In this document: piece by piece, positions 1 through 5,607 of the stretch
How the letters are laid out: each line of letters opens with the position of its first letter
Numbering within the stretch: the stretch's first letter is position 1
NCBI GenBank assembly: GCA_030145965.1
Contig: JASKZT010000383.1
Span: 1-8,056, forward strand
DNA from: Ornithinimicrobium sp.
GTDB taxonomy: Bacteria; Actinomycetota; Actinomycetes; Actinomycetales; Dermatophilaceae
DNA length: 8,056 bases
Direction of reading: 5' to 3'
The notes under the pieces: generated by a model
What the model was told of the DNA's origin: nothing
What the model saw: the letters and a program-made list of their open reading frames with translations, nothing else
Database searches by the model: none
Position numbers and translations under genes: made by a program

Positions 1-75
1 AGGGCCTTCGGAGACCGAGAAGTCCGCGCTCGGGGTGTACTCGATGCCGGTGGGTGCTGCCTGCCCCTGGCTCAC
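1..75 (-). CDS. N-terminal fragment of an unidentified protein (runs off the left edge)
   Basis: The reverse strand reads GTG followed by 24 open codons to the window edge (MSQGQAAPTGIEYTPSADFS, then VSEGP). A good Shine-Dalgarno (GAGAGG) sits 6 nt before the GTG, which decides this start; an ATG slightly upstream (78-80) meets a stop after one codon. It begins 13 nt after the DUF6104 stop on the same strand, so it is probably co-transcribed with the DUF6104 and GNAT genes. I do not recognise the N-terminus. It has no signal peptide or membrane segment and looks like a cytosolic protein leader. The function cannot be inferred from 25 residues. Confidence 0.55.
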   Translation of the reverse strand, partial: MSQGQAAPTGIEYTPSADFSVSEGP

Positions 76-88
76 GTCATACCTCTCA

Positions 89-259
89 TCACTCGTCGTC
101 CTCGCGCGCCAGCCAGGTGGCCAGGCGGTCGACCGGGACCTCGAACTCCGGGTGCAGGTCCACGAACGTGCGCAGCTGCTCGGCGAGCCGGTCGAAGGTG
201 ACCTCCTCCTGGCCCCGGCGCGCGGCCAGCTCCTCGATGCCACGGTCGGTGAAGTACAC
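89..259 (-). CDS. DUF6104 family small protein
   Basis: This 56-residue protein starts MYFTDRGIEELAARRGQEEV and ends in the acidic tail AREDDE. I recognise the pattern: actinobacterial DUF6104 proteins start MYFTDRGIEEL, continue with a VTF-WLAEQLR(T)FVD-like helix, and end in an LATWLARxDDE tail. The function is unknown; it is a soluble, probably helical, highly charged protein. The start is GTG and two consecutive TGA stops close the frame. There is no clear Shine-Dalgarno, but a TAGCCT hexamer ends 6 nt before the GTG, which suggests a leaderless transcript. It lies 9 nt downstream of the GNAT stop and 13 nt upstream of the next gene, all on the same strand. Its full length matches the family. 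Confidence 0.85.
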   Translation of the reverse strand: MYFTDRGIEELAARRGQEEVTFDRLAEQLRTFVDLHPEFEVPVDRLATWLAREDDE

Positions 260-265
260 GTCAGC

Positions 266-271
266 AGGCTA
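266..271 (-). promoter_or_regulatory. Candidate -10 element for a leaderless DUF6104 transcript
   Basis: On the minus strand, TAGCCT fits the TANNNT -10 pattern of actinobacterial housekeeping promoters. Exactly 6 nt separate it from the GTG at 259, so a transcription start on the G of GTG is geometrically expected. The first three bases are also the TAG stop codon of the GNAT gene. No purine-rich ribosome site lies at a normal distance before the GTG. This is an inference from geometry; no -35 is convincing. Confidence 0.4.
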
Positions 272-1324
272 TCCCGCCCGGCCCCGCGCGCCCGCCAGCG
301 ACAGGTCGCGGTGCCAGGACTGGGTGGTGTAGCTCGTGCGCCACCCCATGGAGAGGTAGAGCCCGTCGGCCCGCGTGGGGGAGTCCGCGTCGACCTCCAG
401 GCCGACCGAGCCGCGGCCACGGACGGCGGCGTCGGCGACGACCGCCCGCAGCAGCGCCTTCGCGACCCCGCGGCCGCGGGCGCGGCGGTGGACGCCGATG
501 TACTCCACGTAGGAGGAGTCGGGGCGGGCGACGCCGTGCTCGTCGACCCCCCCGGTCGTCGTCGTCGCGACGAGGGCCCCCGCCGGCTCGCCGTCGACGG
601 TCGCCAGCCACCAGTGGTCCCACCGGTGGCCCGGGTCCTCGCGGAGCCGGCCGACGAACTCCTCGAAGGTCTCCCGGTAGGAGTTGAAGTGGTCGGCGAA
701 GGACTCCTCGAGCACGAGGTGCACGGTCCGCAGGTCCTCCTCCTCCGGCATGCCCGCACCGTCGTCCCGGCGGACGCGGCGGACCTCGACCCCCTCCCGG
801 GGCGGCGGCTGGTCGGCGTCGCTGTCCCGGTCGACCGGCCGCGTCATCTGCCACCAGTCGCGCACGTGCTCGTAGCCGGCCTCGCGCAGCCACCGCTGCT
901 GGCGCGGGTCGTCGGCGAACGCCCCAGAGTCGAGCTGGGTCGTGGCCATCTCGCGACGGCGCAGCACCTCCCGACCCAGGTCCTCGGCGCGGCCGTAGCC
1001 GTAGGCGGCCAGCGGGTCGGCCTGCGGGTCCGCCAGGTCGGGGTCCACGGTCACGCCCACGAGCACCCGCCCCGCGGCGCGGTCGTGGCAGCTGATCCAG
1101 GACCGCAGGACGCCGTCCGCGTCGCGCACGACCTCGTGCAGGTGGGTGCTCGCGCCGCGACCCGCGACCTCGGCCGCGACGGCCTCGCTGTCGGCGCCGG
1201 GCCAGCCGCGCGCCTCGCGCTCGTGGCGCCGCAGCAGCCGGACGAGGTCGTCCACGTCCTCGGCCCCCGGCTCGTGGGCGGTGAACCCGGGAGGCAGGGG
1301 CGGGCCAAAGGCGGTGTCGCTCAT
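269..1324 (-). CDS. Tandem GNAT-domain acetyltransferase (mycothiol synthase-like)
   Basis: This is a two-domain GNAT protein of about 351 residues, similar in layout to mycothiol synthase MshD. The N-terminal half (about residues 10-165) looks like a degenerate GNAT fold. The C-terminal half carries the active-type acetyl-CoA motif: strand YVEYIGV, then RRARGRGVAKALL (RxxGxG, about residues 280-291), then GLEVDADSP and the LYLSMGW end motif. The segment HFNSYRETFEEFVGRL with RWDHWWLA is also typical of the MshD-like group. The substrate is unknown; MshD itself acetylates Cys-GlcN-Ins, but many paralogues do not. I prefer the ATG at 1324. GGAAG lies 10 nt before it, whereas an ATG three codons earlier (1333) would sit almost on top of that site. 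The gene leads a minus-strand cluster with the DUF6104 gene 9 nt downstream. Confidence 0.85.
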   Translation of the reverse strand: MSDTAFGPPLPPGFTAHEPGAEDVDDLVRLLRRHEREARGWPGADSEAVAAEVAGRGASTHLHEVVRDADGVLRSWISCHDRAAGRVLVGVTVDPDLADPQADPLAAYGYGRAEDLGREVLRRREMATTQLDSGAFADDPRQQRWLREAGYEHVRDWWQMTRPVDRDSDADQPPPREGVEVRRVRRDDGAGMPEEEDLRTVHLVLEESFADHFNSYRETFEEFVGRLREDPGHRWDHWWLATVDGEPAGALVATTTTGGVDEHGVARPDSSYVEYIGVHRRARGRGVAKALLRAVVADAAVRGRGSVGLEVDADSPTRADGLYLSMGWRTSYTTQSWHRDLSLAGARGRAG

Positions 1325-1359
1325 GCGCGCCATTCTTCCAAACCCCCCGCGCGCCGCGC

Positions 1360-1371
1360 GGGACGCGTCCC
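1360..1371. promoter_or_regulatory. Perfect 12-bp palindrome in a divergent promoter region
   Basis: GGGACGCGTCCC is identical to its reverse complement. It lies in the short region between the divergent GNAT and M50 genes. A 7-bp inverted repeat (CCCGCGC/GCGCGGG, 1346-1362) abuts it on the GNAT side. If the M50 transcript starts at 1408, the palindrome sits about 37-48 bp upstream, directly behind the -35 position, a usual place for a regulator site. For GNAT it would fall in the 5' leader. Chance palindromes are common in GC-rich DNA, so the operator role is an inference. Confidence 0.35.
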
Positions 1372-1395
1372 TGCGGGGCTCCCAGCCGACCCTGG

Positions 1396-1401
1396 TACCT
1401 G
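1396..1401 (+). promoter_or_regulatory. Candidate -10 element for a leaderless M50 transcript
   Basis: TACCTG ends 6 nt before the GTG start at 1408, and no Shine-Dalgarno precedes that start. The spacing matches a leaderless actinobacterial promoter, although the hexamer ends in G rather than the preferred T. The same GGTACC core read on the other strand gives TACCAG, which could serve the divergent GNAT gene with a leader of several tens of bases. Weak evidence. Confidence 0.25.
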
Positions 1402-1407
1402 TGGTCC

Positions 1408-2109
1408 GTGCTCGCCGACCTGTGGGACCGCGCCACCACGACGCAGCCGCCCCTGCCGGCGCAGGTCGCGGTGGCCCTGGCCGTCGTCGCGCTCGTCCTG
1501 ACGTGGAGCCCGACCGGCCACCGCCTCGTGCGGCACCTGGTCACGCTGCTGCACGAGGCGGGTCATGCGCTCGTGGCGGCGCTCGTCGGGCGGCGGCTCG
1601 GCGGCATACGCCTGCACTCCGACACCTCGGGGCTGACCGTCTCCCGGGGCCGCCCGCACGGGCCCGGGATGGTGGCCATGCTCGCGGCCGGCTACCCCGC
1701 GCCGGCGCTCGCCGGGCTCGCCGGGGCGGTCCTCGTCGCGCAGGGGTATGCCGCGGGCTGGCTGTGGGCGCTCGTCCTCACCTGCGCGGTGCTGCTCCTG
1801 CTCGTCCGCAACCTCTTCGGGCTGTGGGTCGTGCTCGTCACCGGGTGCGCCGTGGCGGCGCTGTCCTGGACGGCGCCCGGCCCGGTGCTCGCAGGCACGG
1901 CCCAGCTCGTGGCCTGGACGCTGCTGCTCGCGGCGCCCCGCTCGGTCGTCGGCCTCCAGCGCGCACGTCGCCGGGTGCGGGCGGGCGACAGCGACGCCGA
2001 CCAGCTGGCCCGGCTCACCGGCCTGCCGGCCGTGCTCTGGGTCGCTGCCTTCTGGCTGGTGTGCGCCGCCTGCCTGGGTGCGGGCGGGTGGCTGCTGCTC
2101 GTGGCGTGA
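1408..2109 (+). CDS. M50B-type integral membrane metalloprotease homologue
   Basis: This 233-residue, very hydrophobic protein resembles the Peptidase_M50B-like group. The zinc motif HEAGH lies at residues 49-53 in a helix that follows a first membrane segment (about 18-33). Further membrane segments fall at about 88-115, 117-133, 136-152, 160-178 and 206-231. A conserved-looking RNLFGLWVV motif (134-142) and a cytosolic SDADQLARLTGLP motif (195-207) precede the last helix; I recall both from actinobacterial members of the group. The usual M50 site-2-protease LDG motif is absent, so a third metal ligand may come from one of the Asp residues near 194-198 (inference). The substrate is unknown. 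The gene starts with GTG without a ribosome site and stands alone. Its stop lies 12 bp from the end of the convergent whiB gene. Confidence 0.85.
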   Translation: MLADLWDRATTTQPPLPAQVAVALAVVALVLTWSPTGHRLVRHLVTLLHEAGHALVAALVGRRLGGIRLHSDTSGLTVSRGRPHGPGMVAMLAAGYPAPALAGLAGAVLVAQGYAAGWLWALVLTCAVLLLLVRNLFGLWVVLVTGCAVAALSWTAPGPVLAGTAQLVAWTLLLAAPRSVVGLQRARRRVRAGDSDADQLARLTGLPAVLWVAAFWLVCAACLGAGGWLLLVA

Positions 2110-2111
2110 GA

Positions 2112-2129
2112 GCGCCTCCGGTCAGGCGC
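2112..2129. terminator. Small hairpin at the M50/whiB convergent junction
   Basis: GCGCCT and AGGCGC form a 6-bp stem around the 6-nt loop CCGGTC. It sits directly after the M50 stop and overlaps the last codons of the convergent whiB gene. Position and symmetry suit a short bidirectional terminator. The stem is short and there is no T-tract on either side, so this is tentative. Confidence 0.3.
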
Positions 2130-2406
2130 CCACGCCGCGTGCCTCGGCGGCGAGGTAGTCCTCGCGCTCGCTCTCGGTCATCCCGCCCCAGACGCCGTAG
2201 GGCTCGCGCACGCGCAGAGCGTGCTCGCGGCACGCCTGGATGACGGGGCACGCCTGGCAGATCGCCACGGCCCGCTGGTCGCGCCAGCGACGCGACGGAC
2301 CGCGCTCGCCCTCGGGGTGGAAGAAGGTCTCGGGGTTGGTGCTGCGGCACAGGCCGTCGTACTGCCACTCCCACAGATCCGCAACGGGCACCGGCTGAGC
2401 TGTCAT
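2122..2406 (-). CDS. whiB3: WhiB-family iron-sulfur transcription factor (WhiB3/WhiD clade)
   Basis: This 94-residue protein binds a redox-sensitive 4Fe-4S cluster through C20, C50, C53 and C59 (C-x29-C-x2-C-x5-C). The GVWGG turn that contacts sigma-70 region 4 is at 71-75. The stretch ADLWEWQYDGLCR, then FFHPEGERG, then ACPVIQACREHAL and REPYGVWGGMTESERE closely follows M. tuberculosis WhiB3 and Streptomyces WhiD, so I place it in that clade from memory of those sequences. The start is fixed by GGAGAG 5 nt before the ATG at 2406; an in-frame TTG ten codons upstream has no such support. The C-terminus is unusual. WhiB3 and WhiD carry basic tails that help bind DNA, whereas this one ends EDYLAAEARGVGA with little net positive charge. 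The gene is monocistronic, convergent with M50 and divergent from the enoyl reductase. Confidence 0.93.
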   Translation of the reverse strand: MTAQPVPVADLWEWQYDGLCRSTNPETFFHPEGERGPSRRWRDQRAVAICQACPVIQACREHALRVREPYGVWGGMTESEREDYLAAEARGVGA

Positions 2407-2445
2407 CTCGTCTCTCCATGCACTACGTCGGGTCAAGGTGTGACA

Positions 2446-2475
2446 AACCTAGACGCCCGGAGGGCAAAAGGGCAA
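2446..2475 (-). promoter_or_regulatory. Candidate whiB promoter with a tandem 8-bp repeat over the -35
   Basis: On the minus strand, TTGCCC (2475-2470) and TAGGTT (2451-2446) are separated by 18 nt, a plausible sigma-70-type pair. Transcription would start near 2439, giving a leader of roughly 33 nt that includes the GGAGAG ribosome site. The plus strand at 2461-2476 is two exact adjacent copies of AGGGCAAA, and one copy overlaps the -35. Repeats in this position often bind a regulator, but no known box is recognised here. Confidence 0.4.
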
Positions 2476-2563
2476 ACCCAGCCGTCAATTCCGCCCCTGA
2501 AGGTGAGGTTCACAGGGCCCCGGGGGGTGTGCACGCCGCCCTCCAGGTGGGAGAATCAGGCCC

Positions 2564-3796
2564 ATGACCAGCAACGTCGACATCATGCTCTTCGGTGCCA
2601 CGGGATTTGTCGGACGGCTCGTCGCCGAGCACCTACTCCGGACAAAGCCAGACACGACGACGGTCGCGCTGGCCGGCCGGTCGGCCGGGCGGCTGGCCGA
2701 GGTGCGCGGCTCGCTGGGCCCCGCGGCCGCCGGGTGGGAGCTCGTCGTCGTCGACGCGGACGACGCGGAGGGCCTGCGCCGGATGGCGGCCCGCTCCGCC
2801 GTCGTGGTCAGCACCGTCGGCCCCTACCAGCGGCACGGCCTGCCGCTCGTGCTCGCCTGCGCCGAGGCGGGCACCGACTACGCCGACCTGACCGGGGAGA
2901 CGCTCTTCGTGCGCGAGGCGGTCGAGCGGGCCCACGCCACCGCGCGGGCCACCGGCGCCCGGCTCGTGGTCTCCTGCGGCTACGACTCCGTCCCCTCCGA
3001 CCTGGCGGTCCACCTCCTCCACCGCGCGGCCGAGGCCGACGGTGCCGGCGGGCTCACCGACACGACCCTCCTCGCCCGCGCGCGCGGCGGCGTCAGCGGA
3101 GGCACGGTCGACTCGATGCGCTCGATGCTCGACCAGCTGCGCACCGACCCGGCGGCGGGGCGGGTGCTGCGCGACCCGGAGGCGCTCTCCGGCGGCGTCC
3201 GGGGTGCGGGCGGTCAGGAGGACGTGCTGCGTCCCTTCGTCGAGGCGGACGGCGGCCGGTGGGTCGTCCCGTTCTTCATGGGCCCCTACAACACGCGGGT
3301 CGTGCGGCGCTCCCACGCGCTCACCGGGCACGGGTACGGTCCGCGCTTCCGCTACCGCGAGCTCGTGCCGACCGGTCGCGGCGTGCGGGGCGCCCTCCGG
3401 GCCACGGCGCTCACGGCCGGGATGGCGGCGCTCGCGGCCGCGCTCGCCGCGCCGGTGCTGCGCCCCGTCACCGACCGGGTCCTGCCCTCGCCGGGGCAGG
3501 GCCCGGACCGGGAGAGCCGCGAGGCCGGCTGGTTCCGGATGACGACGCGCACGACGACCGAGGGTGGCGCCCGCTACGAGGCCGTCGTCGCCGCCCAGGG
3601 GGACCCGGGGTATGCCGCCACCTCGGTCATGCTCGGGCAGGCGGCGCTCGTGCTCCTCGCCACCCGGCGCGGCGGCACCGCGCGCGAGGGCGGTGTGCTG
3701 ACCCCCGCGGTGGCCATCGGGCCCGAGCTGGTCGAGGCGCTGCGCGCCCAGGGCTTCACGCTGGGGGTCGAACGGCTGGCCGACCACGCCGGATAG
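2564..3796 (+). CDS. Trans-acting enoyl reductase / saccharopine dehydrogenase-like oxidoreductase
   Basis: This 410-residue NAD(P)-dependent reductase has an N-terminal Rossmann fold: the strand VDIMLF leads into GATGFVGRLVAEHL (residues 11-24). Family motifs follow in order: ALAGRS (35-40), VVDADD, STVGPYQRHG (83-92), YADLTGE (106-112), CGYDSVPSD (138-146) and SGGTVDSM (178-185). They match the Rv2953/Rv2449c group of mycobacteria and the eukaryotic SCCPDH proteins. Rv2953 acts in trans with polyketide synthases on phthiocerol-type lipids, but no PKS is nearby, so the substrate is unknown. An Ala/Leu-rich segment (about 276-299) could be a membrane-associating helix. The length is close to the roughly 418 residues of Rv2953. 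The start is ATG, with GGGAG about 10 nt upstream. A thioesterase follows after 9 nt, so a role in acyl-chain metabolism is plausible. Confidence 0.85.
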   Translation: MTSNVDIMLFGATGFVGRLVAEHLLRTKPDTTTVALAGRSAGRLAEVRGSLGPAAAGWELVVVDADDAEGLRRMAARSAVVVSTVGPYQRHGLPLVLACAEAGTDYADLTGETLFVREAVERAHATARATGARLVVSCGYDSVPSDLAVHLLHRAAEADGAGGLTDTTLLARARGGVSGGTVDSMRSMLDQLRTDPAAGRVLRDPEALSGGVRGAGGQEDVLRPFVEADGGRWVVPFFMGPYNTRVVRRSHALTGHGYGPRFRYRELVPTGRGVRGALRATALTAGMAALAAALAAPVLRPVTDRVLPSPGQGPDRESREAGWFRMTTRTTTEGGARYEAVVAAQGDPGYAATSVMLGQAALVLLATRRGGTAREGGVLTPAVAIGPELVEALRAQGFTLGVERLADHAG

Positions 3797-3799
3797 CGT
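3794..3799 (+). promoter_or_regulatory. Candidate -10 element for a leaderless thioesterase transcript
   Basis: TAGCGT fits TANNNT and ends exactly 6 nt before the GTG at 3806. Its first three bases are the TAG stop codon of the upstream reductase gene, the same arrangement as at the GNAT/DUF6104 junction. No ribosome site is visible before the GTG. The gene could therefore be transcribed on its own in addition to read-through from the reductase. No strong -35 is seen. Confidence 0.4.
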
Positions 3800-3805
3800 G
3801 ACCGC

Positions 3806-4369
3806 GTGGCCCGTTCCCTGCAGCTCGTCCGCGTCACCGCGCGCCCCCGTCCGCCGGTCCCCGGTCAGGGGGTCCTCGACCCCTCGGTCACCCGGATGCG
3901 GGTGCGCCCGGGCGACCTCGACCTCTACCTGCACGTCAACAACGGCACCTACCTGCAGATGATGGACGTCGCGCGGAGCAACTACATCGCCGACCTCGGC
4001 GGCTTCCCCCTGCTGCGGGCGCGCGGGTGGTACCCCGTCGTCGCCGCCCAGACCGTCTCCTACCGCCGCTCGCTCACCCTCGGGCAGCGCTTCACGATCA
4101 CGACCCGGGTCGTCGGGTGGGACGAGCGGGTCGTCTACCTCGAGCAGGCCTTCGCCCGCGGCGAGGAGCACGTGGCGCGCGGCCTGGTCGCCGGGCGCTT
4201 CCTCACCCGCGGCAGCGGGGAGCGGGTGCCGGCGCCGCAGGTCGTCGGCCTGCTCGGCGCGGGCGCCGCCGCGCCGCCGCTGCCGGAGGACGTGGACGGC
4301 TGGGCGCGGTCGCTGGGGGTCGCGCACCGCCCCCGACGAAGTCTTGGCCCGCGGCATACCCGATCTTGA
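3806..4369 (+). CDS. Hotdog-fold acyl-CoA thioesterase (4HBT-like)
   Basis: This 187-residue protein has one hotdog domain at about residues 28-135. The signature is RVRPGDLDLYLHVNNGTYLQ, with D37/D39, H43, N45-N46 and Y49 in the usual DxD..HxNNxxY arrangement on the active-site helix. The later strands are VVAAQTVSYRRSLTLGQRF and VVYLEQAFARGEEHVARGLVAGRF. This points to hydrolysis of an acyl- or aryl-CoA thioester in the cytosol; the chain specificity cannot be read. The GTG start gives about 30 residues before the first strand. M31 is an alternative start but would remove sequence leading into the fold. The C-terminal 20 residues are basic and low in complexity. The gene follows the reductase by 9 nt, which suggests shared acyl-chain work. 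Confidence 0.82.
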   Translation: MARSLQLVRVTARPRPPVPGQGVLDPSVTRMRVRPGDLDLYLHVNNGTYLQMMDVARSNYIADLGGFPLLRARGWYPVVAAQTVSYRRSLTLGQRFTITTRVVGWDERVVYLEQAFARGEEHVARGLVAGRFLTRGSGERVPAPQVVGLLGAGAAAPPLPEDVDGWARSLGVAHRPRRSLGPRHTRS

Positions 4370-4381
4370 CCCGGCGCGGTC

Positions 4382-4434
4382 TAGCATGGTCGGCGGCGCC
4401 GTCCCCCCGCGGTGCGATCGACCGAGCAAAGGAG
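4382..4434 (+). promoter_or_regulatory. Candidate -10 element and strong ribosome binding site for the M14 gene
   Basis: TAGCAT (4382-4387) fits the TANNNT -10 pattern, and AAAGGAG (4428-4434) is a near-perfect Shine-Dalgarno 9 nt before the ATG at 4444. Transcription would start near 4394, giving a leader of about 50 nt that contains the self-complementary CGGCGCCG. A TTGACC at 4366-4371 overlaps the thioesterase stop, but it is only 10 nt from the -10 and so is not counted as a -35. The ribosome site is firm; the promoter is tentative. Confidence 0.5.
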
Positions 4435-4443
4435 CTCATCCCC

Positions 4444-5607
4444 ATGCAGGACCACCAGATCTCTCGTCGCCAGCTCGTGGGCTGGGGTGCCCTCGCGGCC
4501 CTGGCCGTGCCCATGGCGGGCGCGGCCCCGGCCGTCGCGGACCCCACCTTCCCCGACGCGGGCAGCACCACGCCGCTGGCGGCCATCCGCAGCTACGGCG
4601 ACATGATCAAGGAGCTGGACAAGCTCTCGCGCACCGCCCGCTTCCCCGTGACCGTGCGGACGCTGTCGCAGATCGGCACCCAGGAGTCGCTGTCCGAGCA
4701 GGGTCGCGAGCTCTACGTCGCGACCGTCGGCACCGGCCCCACCCCCGTGTGGATCCAGGGCCGCATCCACGGCAACGAGCCCTACGGCCTCGACTCGCTG
4801 CTGGCCGTCCTGCGCAGCCTCGCCACCAGCGGTGCCGCGCAGTGGCGCCAGATCCGCGAGGAGTTCACCGTCCACTTCATCCCGGTCTACAACCCGGACG
4901 GCTCGGAGCTGAACATCCGCGAGACCGTCCTCTGGGACCGGGCGACGGACAGCCCGCGCCTGGACTCGCGTGGCCGCGAGCAGCGCGTCGACCTCAACCG
5001 TGACTGGGCGGCCAACCGCTTCGTCGCCCGCGAGTCGTTGGCGTGGTACGAGTACTGGACGATGGTCAAGCCGGCCTACGCCATGGACATCCACCACCAG
5101 GGTCTCAAGTACGACCGCGAGACCGGCGAGGCGATCACGTTCTCCCTCGGCATCTCCCTGGCGCCCGGCGGCCCGACCCTGCCGACGATCCGCGGCGGCG
5201 AGTACGACGTGCTCACCCGCCAGATGCAGAGCCACGTCTGGCTGGAGACCAAGGACCGCGGCTTCATCGGCATCGACAAGTACGACGTCGGCTACGGCAC
5301 GGTCATCGACATCCGCGGCGGCGTCGTCTCGGCGATGATGCTCGGCCTGGACTACCAGGGCCTCAACCCGTCCGGCCACAGCAGCGCCGCGGTCTTCTTC
5401 GAGACCTCCGGCAACACCCGCGACGGCAACATCGGGCACAAGGCGCGCGGCAAGTTCGTCCAGCAGAACATCCTCGGGCTCACCGCCTGGCTCGACGGCC
5501 TCGCCAGCGGTGAGATCTTCACCGTCGACCCGACCATCTGGGACAACCAGATCCCGGGCACGCCGGTCCTGCGCTACCAGACGGACAACGGCATCATCCC
5601 GGCCTGA
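4444..5607 (+). CDS. Secreted M14 family zinc carboxypeptidase, Tat-type signal
   Basis: This 387-residue protein is an exported metallocarboxypeptidase of the M14 family, which removes C-terminal residues from peptides or trims peptidoglycan-type peptides. A Tat-like signal, SRRQLVG (residues 7-13), is followed by a hydrophobic stretch and a probable cut after AVA (30-32). Catalytic residues can be placed: zinc ligands H109 and E112 in RIHGNEPYG, the third ligand H217 or H218 in DIHHQG, substrate-binding N185-R186 in DLNRDW, and the general base E320 in FFETSGN. PVYNPDG (148-153) is also typical. The domain is complete and extends to about 355, with a short tail. The substrate is unknown. 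Codons are almost all C- or G-ending and the ribosome site is strong, so high expression is plausible. The 3' end overlaps the convergent oxidoreductase ORF by 34 bp. Confidence 0.88.
   Translation: MQDHQISRRQLVGWGALAALAVPMAGAAPAVADPTFPDAGSTTPLAAIRSYGDMIKELDKLSRTARFPVTVRTLSQIGTQESLSEQGRELYVATVGTGPTPVWIQGRIHGNEPYGLDSLLAVLRSLATSGAAQWRQIREEFTVHFIPVYNPDGSELNIRETVLWDRATDSPRLDSRGREQRVDLNRDWAANRFVARESLAWYEYWTMVKPAYAMDIHHQGLKYDRETGEAITFSLGISLAPGGPTLPTIRGGEYDVLTRQMQSHVWLETKDRGFIGIDKYDVGYGTVIDIRGGVVSAMMLGLDYQGLNPSGHSSAAVFFETSGNTRDGNIGHKARGKFVQQNILGLTAWLDGLASGEIFTVDPTIWDNQIPGTPVLRYQTDNGIIPA

Noticed and set aside
35..1501. Plus-strand open frame of 488 codons opposite the GNAT gene
   Set aside because: It is the shadow of the GNAT coding strand. 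The translation is Arg/Val/Ala-rich without family motifs, while the minus strand gives clear GNAT motifs.
2407..2436. Longer WhiB start at a TTG (104 residues)
   Set aside because: TTG without a ribosome site, whereas the ATG at 2406 has GGAGAG at 5 nt and gives the usual WhiB length.
2526..2537. Near-palindrome GGTGTGCACGCC upstream of the reductase
   Set aside because: Two of twelve positions do not match, and the GC-rich context makes such partial symmetry common. There is no second supporting signal.
4366..4387. TTGACC and TAGCAT as a -35/-10 promoter pair before M14
   Set aside because: The spacing is only 10 nt, far below the 16-19 nt required by housekeeping sigma factors. Only the -10 is kept as a candidate.
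2633..4429. Minus-strand open frame of 598 codons opposite the reductase and thioesterase
   Set aside because: It is antisense to two recognisable genes, spans their junction and has low-complexity composition. GC-rich DNA commonly keeps such frames open.
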